From Geodermatophilus africanus (GTDB lineage: Bacteria; Actinomycetota; Actinomycetes; Mycobacteriales; Geodermatophilaceae), in assembly GCF_900107105.1 (NCBI RefSeq), contig NZ_FNOT01000012.1, positions 62,001 through 126,000 of the forward strand: 64,000 nucleotides of DNA. Direction: 5' to 3'. The notes beneath the pieces were generated by a model. It saw only the letters and a list, made by a program, of their open reading frames with translations, did not search any database and was not told the DNA's origin. Made by a program: the position numbers and the translations under genes. Of the stretch, positions 56,449-64,000 are shown piece by piece. How positions within the stretch are numbered: position 1 is the stretch's first letter; each line of letters begins with the position of its first letter.

Positions 56449-57560
56449 GCGTAGAGCTGGGTCACCCGGTCGACCAGCCGCTCGTGCGAGCGGCTCGCGG
56501 CCAGGCTGCGTCCCCGCTCGCCCAGCCGCCGGGCGGCCTCGGGGTCGAGCAGCAGCGACACCAGGGCCCGGGCGAGGTGCTCGGGCTCGCCCGGCCGCAC
56601 GAGCAGCCCGCTGCCGCCGTCCTCGACCAGGTCCGGCAGCCCGCCCACCCGGCTGGCGACCACCGGCACCCCGGCGGCCATCGCCTCGCACACCACCAGC
56701 GGGGAACCGTCGGCGCGCGAGGGCACGGCCAGCACGTCGAGCCCGCCGACCAGGCGCGGAGCGTCGGACCGGTGGCCGGTGAAGGTGACCGTCCCGGCCA
56801 GACCCAGCACCGTCGCGCGGCGCTCGAGCTCCGGTCGCAGCGGCCCGTCGCCGATCACGAGGAACGCCACCTGCGGGACGACGGCCGACACCAGCGCGGC
56901 GGCCCGCAGCAGGACGTCGACGCCCGTGTCGGGGACCAGCCGGCCGACCAGCCCGACCGCGGGGCGCCCGGGCACCGCGGGCGGACCGCCGACGGTGGGG
57001 AGCGCGGCCGCCGCGGGCAGCAGCATCTCGATGCGGTCCGGCGCCACCCCGTGGTCGGTGACGAGCCGGTCGCGGATCGCGGTGGACGTGGCGAGCACGC
57101 GGTCGGCGCGCCGGTAGACCAGGCCGCTGAGGGCGCGGGCGCGCTGGTCCCGCCACGGCCCCTCGGTGTGCTCGGTGATCACGAGCGGCACCGCCGCCCC
57201 CCGGACGGCGTGTGCGGCCGCGGCCGCACTGGCGAACAGGTGGGCGTGGACCACGGCCGGGTGGAGTTCGGCGACCAGCTCGCGCAGCACCCGCTCGGGC
57301 CGGCCGGCAGCCCGGCGTCCGGGCGGCTGGTCGAGCAGGACGGTCACCGGGACCCCGGCGTCGGCCAGGGCCGCGGCGCCGCCCCCGCCGGTCGTGCAGG
57401 CCACGTGCACCGGCCGGCCGCGCCGCCGCAGGGCGACCGCGAGGTCCACGACGCAGCGCTGTGCGCCGCCGCCGTCGAGGGAGTCGACGACCAGGAGCAC
57501 GGGCCCTGGCGTCTCGGTGCTGCGCGGACAGGCGGGGCTGTCGAGCCGGGAAGCGGTCAT
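56421..57560 (-). CDS. Glycosyltransferase family 4
   Basis: A 379-residue GT-B enzyme: N-terminal VVDSLDGGGAQRCVVDLAV, VHAHLFASAAAAAH, ITEHTEG; C-terminal VGLVGRLVPDTGVDVLLRAA, VIGDGPLRPELER and the nucleotide-sugar site SRADGSPLVVCEAMAAGVPVVA with the E-x7-E type motif. It transfers a sugar from an activated donor to an unknown acceptor. Its 3' end is the core of the direct repeat flanking the NLR-like segment, and it remains complete. Confidence 0.92.
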   Translation of the reverse strand: MTASRLDSPACPRSTETPGPVLLVVDSLDGGGAQRCVVDLAVALRRRGRPVHVACTTGGGGAAALADAGVPVTVLLDQPPGRRAAGRPERVLRELVAELHPAVVHAHLFASAAAAAHAVRGAAVPLVITEHTEGPWRDQRARALSGLVYRRADRVLATSTAIRDRLVTDHGVAPDRIEMLLPAAAALPTVGGPPAVPGRPAVGLVGRLVPDTGVDVLLRAAALVSAVVPQVAFLVIGDGPLRPELERRATVLGLAGTVTFTGHRSDAPRLVGGLDVLAVPSRADGSPLVVCEAMAAGVPVVASRVGGLPDLVEDGGSGLLVRPGEPEHLARALVSLLLDPEAARRLGERGRSLAASRSHERLVDRVTQLYADVARVPAG

Positions 57561-58263
57561 GGGTCACTCCGGAGAGGACGGGACCCGCGGCTGGGGTGCC
57601 TGCCGACGGTATCGGCTCGACGCGGTCGCACGACTCGTCAGCGGCCCAGGGATCGGCGGGGGAGGTGGAGCGGGTGACGGAACGGCATCCGCATGGCCGG
57701 CCTCGGGCAGCCCCGTCACCCGGCGACAGCCGCGCCTCGGGTCAGGGTCCTCGACACCCCGTGACCCCGCCTCGTCCCCCAGTGGCACCCAATCTGGTAC
57801 TGGGACGCCGAACCAAGGTCTGGTGCCCGGTGTTCACGCCGATCGACCGCGCAGAGGCGCGCTGACCGATCGGGCGGAACACGAGGCTGAGAGGTCCTCG
57901 ACCAGAGGGAGCAGCCGGGGTGGATCCCTCCACCTGACGGCAACGGTCGCAGGAAGCTCTGACTGGGTGGCTCATGGACGTCGATCCGGTGCCGGCCGCG
58001 GTCACCGCCTCGCAGTGACGTCCCTGCTGGTGGGCGGCCCGGGACTGCGACGTGCAAGTGTCAACGAGGCGGTTGAACCGGTGAGGGGCGCCTGCTCAGC
58101 TGCCAGGTGGCCCAGGGGGTCGGTGATCGCGACTGCGCGCTGGCGCCGATCGCCCTGCCCAGGCGGGCTCGACTTCTTCGGGGCGATCAGCGAGACTCCG
58201 TTGGCCTCAACAGTCCGGGCTCGAACAGCGGGGCCCGGTCACCGGTCGTGAAAGAGGGTGGAC
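57561..58263. other. 700-base gap without a gene
   Basis: No frame here has recognisable protein features on either strand. It carries the glycosyltransferase promoter on one side and the upstream region of the GAF-ANTAR gene on the other. No repeat-family member is found. Confidence 0.5.
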
Positions 58264-58983
58264 GTGACCGGGGAGGGGAGGAGCCCCGCGAGCTCCACAC
58301 CGATCGCGCTGATCGACCGGGTGGCTCGGGAGCTGCTGGCCAAGCAAAGTGTCGACGACGTTCTCCAGTACGCCGTGCGGCTCGCCAACGAGAGCATCGG
58401 AGGAGCGAGCAGCGTCAGCATCGCGCTCGTGGACAAGCAGCGGACGGTCTCTACCGCCGCCTCCTCGAACGGACTGGCCAGCGCAGGCGACGCATTGCAG
58501 TACCAGTTCGGCGAGGGACCGTGCCTGGATGCGGTGCGGATCTCTGACGTCGTCCACACTCGTGACCTGAGCGTCGAGCGGCGTTGGCCCCGCTGGGGGC
58601 CGACGGTTGCCGCCGATCTCGCGGTGCGGAGCATGCTGTCGCTCCGGCTCTACACCCACCAGGGCACGATGGGCTCGGTCAACATCTACGGCCGCGACGT
58701 CGACGCCTTCGGTCCGGACGCGATGTCCGTGGCAGGCAGTTTGGCGGTGCAGGTCGCGGCCGCCTACGAGCGGAGTCTCGACCGGCACCACCTCGAGCGG
58801 GCGCTGGTGACCCGGAACCTCATCGGGCAGGCTCAGGGAATCCTCATGGAGCGCCACAAGATCACGGCGGCCCGGGCGTTCGAGGTGCTGGCCAACGCCT
58901 CTCAGCGAAACAACACCAAGCTGATCGACGTCGCCCGGCGGGTCGTCGACACGGGGGTCAGTCCACCGCACGCCACTCGCTGA
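58264..58983 (+). CDS. GAF-ANTAR regulator 1
   Basis: A 239-residue protein: GAF domain about 15-165 (VSIALVDKQRTVSTAAS, FGEGPCLDAV) and ANTAR domain about 175-235 (RNLIGQAQGILMERHKITAARAFEVL). ANTAR domains bind paired RNA hairpins and prevent termination, and the GAF domain senses a small ligand. The GTG at 58264 has AAAGAGG at good distance; GTG at 58258 is an alternative. Confidence 0.9.
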   Translation: MTGEGRSPASSTPIALIDRVARELLAKQSVDDVLQYAVRLANESIGGASSVSIALVDKQRTVSTAASSNGLASAGDALQYQFGEGPCLDAVRISDVVHTRDLSVERRWPRWGPTVAADLAVRSMLSLRLYTHQGTMGSVNIYGRDVDAFGPDAMSVAGSLAVQVAAAYERSLDRHHLERALVTRNLIGQAQGILMERHKITAARAFEVLANASQRNNTKLIDVARRVVDTGVSPPHATR

Positions 58984-59248
58984 GGTAGGAATCGACCGCG
59001 ACAGGGCCGCGGGTGTGCCCAGCTGCTGCGGCTTGGCGTTGGTAGCTCGAGGGTGGGACGTCACTCACAGGTAGGGCTGCCCCCGCGGGCCGGGTTCACG
59101 ACCGACGGGCCTCACCGAGAGTTGCCCCTGGAGCGGTGCTCGGCTGGGCCGCCCTCGGCTACACCTTGGCCGCGGAGCGGTACCGCGTTGGGTCGGCTTC
59201 CAACTCCCGACGCCGGTAGTCGGGGTCGACGGGGCGAGCAGGGGGAAG

Positions 59249-59566
59249 TCAGGGACGCTCAGGACGCTTGACGGGCAGGTCCAGCGGCAGCTGTGCAGGG
59301 GGTTCGGGTTCGAGATCCACGTGGCCTCGGTATGGGGCCAGGCTGGGACAGCCCACTTCCCACAGGGCCTCGTTGAGGGCGTGGGCGAGGACGTTGTGCT
59401 CGGGGTCCGGCCACGTGGCGGTCCCGGCGAGGTAGGCGGCGACGGGGAGCTGCCGGCAGTTTCCGCCCAGCTCGATGTACCGCCACCACAGGTCGGGCAG
59501 GGGCAGGGCACCCAGACGCCAGGCGAGGACGGTGAGCGAGCAGACAGAAGCGGTGGGGGCGTGCAC
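59249..59566 (-). CDS. Small conserved hypothetical protein
   Basis: A 105-residue protein of unknown function with a central LWWRYIELGGNCRQLPVAAYLAG and NVLAHALNEALWEVGC, ending Pro-rich. No signal or membrane segment. Start at a GTG with GGGAGAGG seven bases upstream. It lies between ANTAR genes, in the opposite direction, and its conserved-looking core argues that it is real. Confidence 0.6.
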   Translation of the reverse strand: MHAPTASVCSLTVLAWRLGALPLPDLWWRYIELGGNCRQLPVAAYLAGTATWPDPEHNVLAHALNEALWEVGCPSLAPYRGHVDLEPEPPAQLPLDLPVKRPERP

Positions 59567-59833
59567 TGCAGAACCTCTCCCAGGGAGATGTCGCGGTCGA
59601 GAGGACATGCCGGGCTCGCATGCCGTGGAATGGGTCCGGCGCCCGCCGACCGGACACTCGTACTGATCGGAAGGGCACCGGCGATGCGCCGACGATCGGC
59701 TCTCGGCGGCGGTGCACGGCGCGGCTGCCGGCGAACTCGTCCCGACTTCTCGCTCGTGAGCGGTCGATGACGCCGCCAGTGGGGCTGCCGCGAGGCTCGA
59801 CAGAACAGTCCTCCCGCCAAGCGGAGCCCTGCA

Positions 59834-60562
59834 GTGTCCACACCTGACGTCGGCGGTGAGCCGTCGCGCGATCCGAGAATCGCCGTCGCCGAACTGAGCA
59901 AGATCATGCTGGGAGCAGCAGTTGTCCGAGACGTTGGCCCGGGTCGCCGAGCTGGCCAAGCAGACCATCCCCGGCGCAGCCGAGGTATCGGTGACCCTCC
60001 TGCACGACGACAAGGTCGCCAGCGTGGTCTTCACCGGCTCGTCGGCCGCCCAGCTCGACGAACGCCAGTACGAGGCCGGGTTCGGCCCGTGCGTCGACGC
60101 GGCCTCTCCGGCACCACCATCGCGATCGACAACACCGCCGACAGCCCCGCCTACCCGGATGTCGCGGGGATCGCCCGCCGCCACGGCATCACCTATGCCC
60201 TGTCGACCGGGCTGCCGGTGCAGCGGCGGACCATCGGCGCGCTGAACATCTACGGCACGGACGAGGCTGCCTTCAACGACACGACCAGGGAGCTGGCCGC
60301 CGCCTTCGCCTCGTACGCGGCGGTGGCGCTGGCCAACGCCGACCTCTACACCAGCACGGCCAACCTGGCCGCCAACCCGCAGCGCGCCCTCGACTCCCGG
60401 GCCGTCATCGACCAGGCCAAAGGCATCCTGATGCGCCAGCACCGCATCTCTCCCGACGCCGCCTTCGACCTGCTCGTGCAGCTGTCCAACACCGCCAACC
60501 GGAAGCTCCGCGAGATCGCCCAGGACGTCGTCGACGAAACCCAGCGCACCCCTCCGGCCTGA
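59834..60562 (+). pseudogene. GAF-ANTAR regulator 2, two frameshifts
   Basis: Frame order is 1: VSTPDVGGEPSRDPRIAVAELSKIML (59834 on); then a shift near 59912 to frame 2: EQQLSETLARVAELAKQTIPGAAEV with FGPCVDA; then a shift near 60105 back to frame 1: LSGTTIAIDNTADSPAYP and ANTAR AVIDQAKGILMRQHRISPDAAFDLL. All parts together make one complete protein of about 240 residues. Two independent frame errors mean it is decayed or the assembly has errors here. Confidence 0.8.
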
Positions 60563-60630
60563 CCGGCAGACGCCACCGCCCGGCCAGGGTGGGGCCGACC
60601 GCCCGCCGGGACACACCTCACCTGTCGGCG

Positions 60631-61365
60631 TCACGAGCCGCCCGTCACCGGCTGGAGGTCCTCGTGCCCGAGGGTGCCGGCGACCACTGCCTCCGCAACG
60701 CCGGTCAGATGTAGTCCGGCCCGCCGGGCGTGGCTACGCATGCGGCTGAACGCGTCGCCCACGCTGATGCCCGCGCGTGCCGACAGCACGCCCTTCGCCT
60801 GCTCGATCAAGATCCGGCTGTGCAGGGCGGCCTGCAACTGCTCGGCGAGCACGACCTGATCGTGCAGTGCCCGCTCGTGCAGGAGGCCGATGGTGGCGAT
60901 GTCGGCCATGCCCTGGGCGACGGCGAGGTGGTCGGCGGTGAGGGCTTTCCGCTCCACGGTGAACAGGTTCAGCGCGCCCAGCACCTGGCGGCGCAGCCGG
61001 AGTGGTAGCGCGTGGCTGTAGGTGAATCCGCTGCCTAGCGCCGCCTCGGTGAACACCGGCCACCGGCTGCTGGAGTCGGCCAGGTCCACGTTGGCGATCA
61101 CCCGCCCCGTGGCGAAGCAGTCCAGGCAGGGGCCTTCCGCCCGCTGGAGCTCGAAGAGCTCGAGCAGCCGGGCGGACTCGGTCGTGTATGCGACGACCTG
61201 CAGGTGGCCGCGCTGGTCGTCGAGCATCAGGCCGGCGGCGTCGGTGTCGACCAGTTCCACGCAGCGCTCGGTGAGCATCTGCAGGAACTCGACGACGTCG
61301 AACTCCTCCACGAGGGTGTCCGCGAGCTCGACGAAGACCTCCGCGAGGCGTTGTTCTCGCGCCAT
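60631..61365 (-). CDS. GAF-ANTAR regulator 3
   Basis: A 244-residue GAF-ANTAR protein. GAF: VELVDTDAAGLMLDDQRGHLQVVAY and AEGPCLDCFATG with paired Cys; ANTAR: SRILIEQAKGVLSARAGISVGDAFSRMRSHARR. The second ATG at 61365 is used because GGAGG lies five bases before it. It follows the next regulator gene on the same strand by about 60 bases. Confidence 0.9.
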   Translation of the reverse strand: MAREQRLAEVFVELADTLVEEFDVVEFLQMLTERCVELVDTDAAGLMLDDQRGHLQVVAYTTESARLLELFELQRAEGPCLDCFATGRVIANVDLADSSSRWPVFTEAALGSGFTYSHALPLRLRRQVLGALNLFTVERKALTADHLAVAQGMADIATIGLLHERALHDQVVLAEQLQAALHSRILIEQAKGVLSARAGISVGDAFSRMRSHARRAGLHLTGVAEAVVAGTLGHEDLQPVTGGS

Positions 61366-61424
61366 CATTTCCTCCCGCCCCGGTCGACCGGGTTCGCCGT
61401 CTGTCCGGTCACCGCGTCCTGCTC

Positions 61425-62129
61425 TCAACCATCGTCGTCGGCCTGCCCGAAGTCGACCGCCCCGTCGAGGACGTCCCGCGCCAGGTCACGGAGCGGCCGT
61501 CCCTCGGCGAAGGCCCGGGCCCGGAGCAGGACCAGCGCCTCGGCCAGCCCGACGCCGGCCTGGACCGAGGCCACGCCCGTGGCCTGGTGCACCTCGGCCC
61601 GCTCGTCGAGCACCGGGACCGCACCCGTCACGGGCGCCCCGGCCTGCGCATGCAGCAGGACCAGCGTCGCCGCGTCGGCGAAGGACAACGCCTCGGTGAG
61701 CTCATCGCCGGACAACGGGCCGGCGCGGTCGCGGTAGAGGTCCAGCACGCCGACCCGGATGGCGCCCACCCGCAGCGGGAACGCGAAGACGGCGCGGACG
61801 CCGGCCTCCAGCGCTCCTCCGGCGAAGGCCGGCCAGCGCAGCGGCGCGGTCCGGGCGAGGTCCGGCTGCAGCACCGGGCGGCCGGTCTGCGAGGCGTCCA
61901 CGCACGGGCCTTCGCCCAGGGTGAACTGGAGCTCTTCGAGCTCCATCGCCGCGCCGTCGGTCGCGGCGATGATCCCCGCCGGACCCTCGTCGGTCATCAG
62001 GGCCAGGCCCACACCGCTGACCGGCAGGGCGCGAACGCACGCGGCGGCCAGGCTGGTCGGCAGATCGGTGCCGTTGGGGGACTCGACCCAGGCCGCGCTG
62101 AGGATCTCGTTCACCCGCTTCGACGCCAC
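61425..62129 (-). CDS. GAF-ANTAR regulator 4
   Basis: A 234-residue GAF-ANTAR protein. GAF: VSGVGLALMTDEGPAG and LGEGPCVDASQTGRPVL; C-terminal ANTAR-like segment: VHQATGVASVQAGVGLAEALVLLRARAFAEG, somewhat diverged from the QAKGxL consensus (HQATGVAS). The GTG at 62129 has GGAG six bases upstream; the GTG at 62135 is less likely. It follows the PRC/HATPase gene by about 50 bases and is probably in its operon. Confidence 0.87.
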   Translation of the reverse strand: MASKRVNEILSAAWVESPNGTDLPTSLAAACVRALPVSGVGLALMTDEGPAGIIAATDGAAMELEELQFTLGEGPCVDASQTGRPVLQPDLARTAPLRWPAFAGGALEAGVRAVFAFPLRVGAIRVGVLDLYRDRAGPLSGDELTEALSFADAATLVLLHAQAGAPVTGAVPVLDERAEVHQATGVASVQAGVGLAEALVLLRARAFAEGRPLRDLARDVLDGAVDFGQADDDG

Positions 62130-62180
62130 GTTCACCTCCGGGCTGTCCCGACGTAGCCGGCATGTCGCCGGCGGGCGTGC

Positions 62181-63176
62181 TCAGCCTGACCGTGCCGGGC
62201 GGTTGCGCAGCACCACCGTCGTGCCCCGTGCCCCGACGCTGAGCACCGTGTCGGCCAGGACGTCCATGAGGCGCAGCCCACGGCCGCGGTCGCTCGCGCC
62301 GGAGGGAGCCCGCCAGCGGCCGTGGTCCTGCACCACGATGCCTGCCCAGTCCTCGCCGACCTCGGTGAGCACATCGAAGTAGCGCTGGTCGGAGGACCGG
62401 GCGTGCTCCACGGCGTTGGCGGCGGCTTCGCAGGCGGCCAGGGTCAGGTCGTCCAGATCGTCGGCGGGAAGGCCGGTGGTGTCGAGGAGCGCCCGCAGCT
62501 CCAGCCGCATCGTCCGGACCGAGCTCACTGCTGACGGCCAGCGCCACTGGCGCCGCTCCCACCACGGTGGTCCGGGCGACGATGTGACCAGCAGCGGCCA
62601 CGGCCGCGGAGCGGATCCTGGGTAGGCGACCGGGGCGTCGCGGCCGGTCCGCATGCTGAGCCCGCGAAGGATCGGAACGAGTTCGGGTGGTGCGGCGGTC
62701 GTGCGCCGATGGCCGTCGGTGCTCGATGCCGGTGTCCCGGGAAACGGCGCGGGCGCGGTGCCTGCCGGGGCCTCCGGAAAGGCCTGACGTCGTGGCCGCC
62801 CAGGCGTGTGGCCCCCGGACGCCCGGTGGCCGTTGGAGCGGTGTGCGTGGCCGTCAGGGGAGTGGAAGTAGCCGGCTAGTTCCTCTGCCCGCTCCGGGGT
62901 CAGGCGGCCGACGAGCTCCTCCGTGTCGGGGGCGCGTCGGACGTCGGCGACGGCGTAGGGCAGCTGCAGACAGCCGTCGAGCCGGCGTGCGGCTGCCAGG
63001 GGGACCACGACCACCGGGCCCCGCTCGCACGCGACGATGACCCAGGCCGGCTCGTAGCTCTGCGGGTTCAGCACCACGTCGACGATGCGCCCCACGTGCT
63101 GGGTGACGGAGTCCACCACCTGCCCTCCGTTGCCCAGCACGGCACGGAGCTGCTTCCCGGTTATCACGGTGTCCAC
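62181..63176 (-). CDS. PRC-barrel / HATPase fusion protein
   Basis: A 331-residue protein joining two domains not usually together. The N-terminal PRC-barrel (5-100) has GGQVVDSVTQHVGRIVDVVL and PAWVIVACERGPVVVVPLAAA. A disordered Pro/Gly/His linker follows (110-215). The C-terminal HATPase of the anti-sigma kinase type (225-331) has CEAAANAVEHARSS, VVQDHGRW, and GRGLRLMDVLAD. It may phosphorylate an anti-anti-sigma factor or act through ANTAR neighbours. Start uncertain; GTG at 63176 is the first before the PRC domain. Confidence 0.8.
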   Translation of the reverse strand: MDTVITGKQLRAVLGNGGQVVDSVTQHVGRIVDVVLNPQSYEPAWVIVACERGPVVVVPLAAARRLDGCLQLPYAVADVRRAPDTEELVGRLTPERAEELAGYFHSPDGHAHRSNGHRASGGHTPGRPRRQAFPEAPAGTAPAPFPGTPASSTDGHRRTTAAPPELVPILRGLSMRTGRDAPVAYPGSAPRPWPLLVTSSPGPPWWERRQWRWPSAVSSVRTMRLELRALLDTTGLPADDLDDLTLAACEAAANAVEHARSSDQRYFDVLTEVGEDWAGIVVQDHGRWRAPSGASDRGRGLRLMDVLADTVLSVGARGTTVVLRNRPARSG

Positions 63177-63602
63177 CCGGACGGCCCGGTCAGCGCGGCG
63201 CGCGCGAGACTCGATGACCGCCGCCCGTCGCACCTCCGAGCCCGGGCGACGCCCGCACGCCGCGCGGGACCGGACCTGCGACCCGAGGAACCGGTGGCCA
63301 CGGACGTACGCACGGCACTCTCCCCATGAAGCCGGTGAGGTCGCCGGGTCCGGGGCCACCCATGAGCGGAAACGCCGCTCCCAGGTCTCGGATCCTACGC
63401 CCTCGACTCGTCGACGGTCGGACGGCCGGGATCTGGCAGGGCATGCTGAGGCCTGCCCGGGGACACGGCGTTGCCCTACGGGTGGGCTGTGTCAAGGATC
63501 TTGGCCAGATCCCCGGAGTTGATCACGCCGCGGTGGTCGTCGCGGCGTAGTTGGCGAGCGGCTCACTTCCGTCCGGGAGCCCTGCAACGGACAGTGCCCA
63601 TC

Positions 63603-64000
63603 GTGATCATCGTCCACGGCACCCGAGCGTTCCGGGACCGAGTCCCGGGACCGGCCGCCGGGGCCGGACGAAACGTCCACAACAATGCTCGGCGCCTGGT
63701 ACGCCACCGTGCTCCGGTGGCGCCGCCCGGTCGTCCCGTTCGTCAACGAACGAACACTGCTGCCGCTCGTCATGCCGCTGGCCCCTGCCAAGACGCTGCT
63801 GCACCGACTCGCCGACGCGCTCGCCGAGCTGCTGTCCGCCCACGGCGTGCCCGCACCTCTGATCGAGGCCGAACACGTCGACGCGCTGGACCACCGAGGG
63901 GCCCCGACGGCCAACCGCAGCCTGGTCGGCGTCATGAACGAATTCGCGTTCCTCGCCGGCGCGCACCGGGCTGAGCGGCCCGACCTGATGCGCCTCTCCC
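63603..64000 (+). pseudogene. DUF6933 family gene, frameshifted and cut by the window edge
   Basis: The N-terminal part in one frame reads IIVHGTRAFRDRVPGPAAG (GTG at 63603), and after a run of four G at 63660-63663 the reading moves to PDETSTTMLGAWYATVLRW and VNERTLLPLVMPLAPAKTLL, ending VGVMNEFAFLAGAH. These fit the DUF6933 pattern when joined, so one extra G breaks the gene. Function unknown. It continues past the right edge. Confidence 0.7.

Overview
The window is very GC-rich actinobacterial chromosome. Short GTG-initiated genes, GTGA and ATGA overlaps, a mycothiol-dependent nitroreductase-type DsbA protein, a CtaJ-like protein, GlbO-type globin, ECF sigma factors and several GAF-ANTAR regulators all fit an actinomycete. 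The overall feel is of Geodermatophilaceae (Blastococcus, Geodermatophilus or Modestobacter), which is inference from protein character, not a database match. Most of the window is ordinary single genes and small operons; one tRNA-Arg is present and there is no rRNA, CRISPR array or recognisable transposase.

Layout. 0-10 kb: an ECF sigma factor with its anti-sigma factor running off the left edge, a flavin reductase, a broken NAD-kinase-like gene, a Nudix hydrolase, a GDSL esterase, a PAS-GGDEF-EAL protein, a flavin-dependent oxidoreductase, tRNA-Arg, an Ssb and EttA. 10-15 kb: a thioesterase, AMP-ligase and thiolase run converges on a bioY-ecfA-ecfT-MOSC operon, a probable biotin or pimelate acquisition locus. 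15-26 kb: roadblock protein, orphan RbsA-like ATPase, GH13 glucosidase, MFS-globin pair, MscS channel, prolyl oligopeptidase and HNH nuclease. 26-30 kb: two paralogous secreted proteins with SNTG sorting signals followed by their likely sortase. 30-47 kb: kynureninase, amidase, CtaJ-like and DUF5130 proteins, aminopeptidase N, a Rv2466c-like DsbA, SDR, RpiB, Eis-like acetyltransferase, a NarL-type two-component pair and a SigJ-like sigma factor. 47-52 kb: a complete nickel-pincer lactate racemase system, larE-larA divergent from larB-larC. 52-56 kb: a secreted beta-propeller protein and a TIR-NB-ARC-TPR (NLR-like) protein. 58-64 kb: a regulatory cluster of GAF-ANTAR proteins, a PRC-barrel/HATPase fusion and a DUF6933 gene, with several frameshifted members.

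Two things stand out. First, the NLR-like gene and its neighbour sit in a 4.5-kb segment bounded by 53-bp direct repeats with a 28-bp identical core at the 3' end of a glycosyltransferase gene, which looks like an acquired defence cassette. Second, a structured repeat family (about 57 bp, starting AAGGACCCC and ending GGGGCC) lies directly after many stop codons between positions 769 and 47400. Its stems keep pairing although their sequences differ, copies are nested one inside another up to three deep, one copy interrupts a NAD-kinase-like pseudogene, and another occupies the translation start of the GH13 gene. The family is absent from 47.4 to 64 kb.
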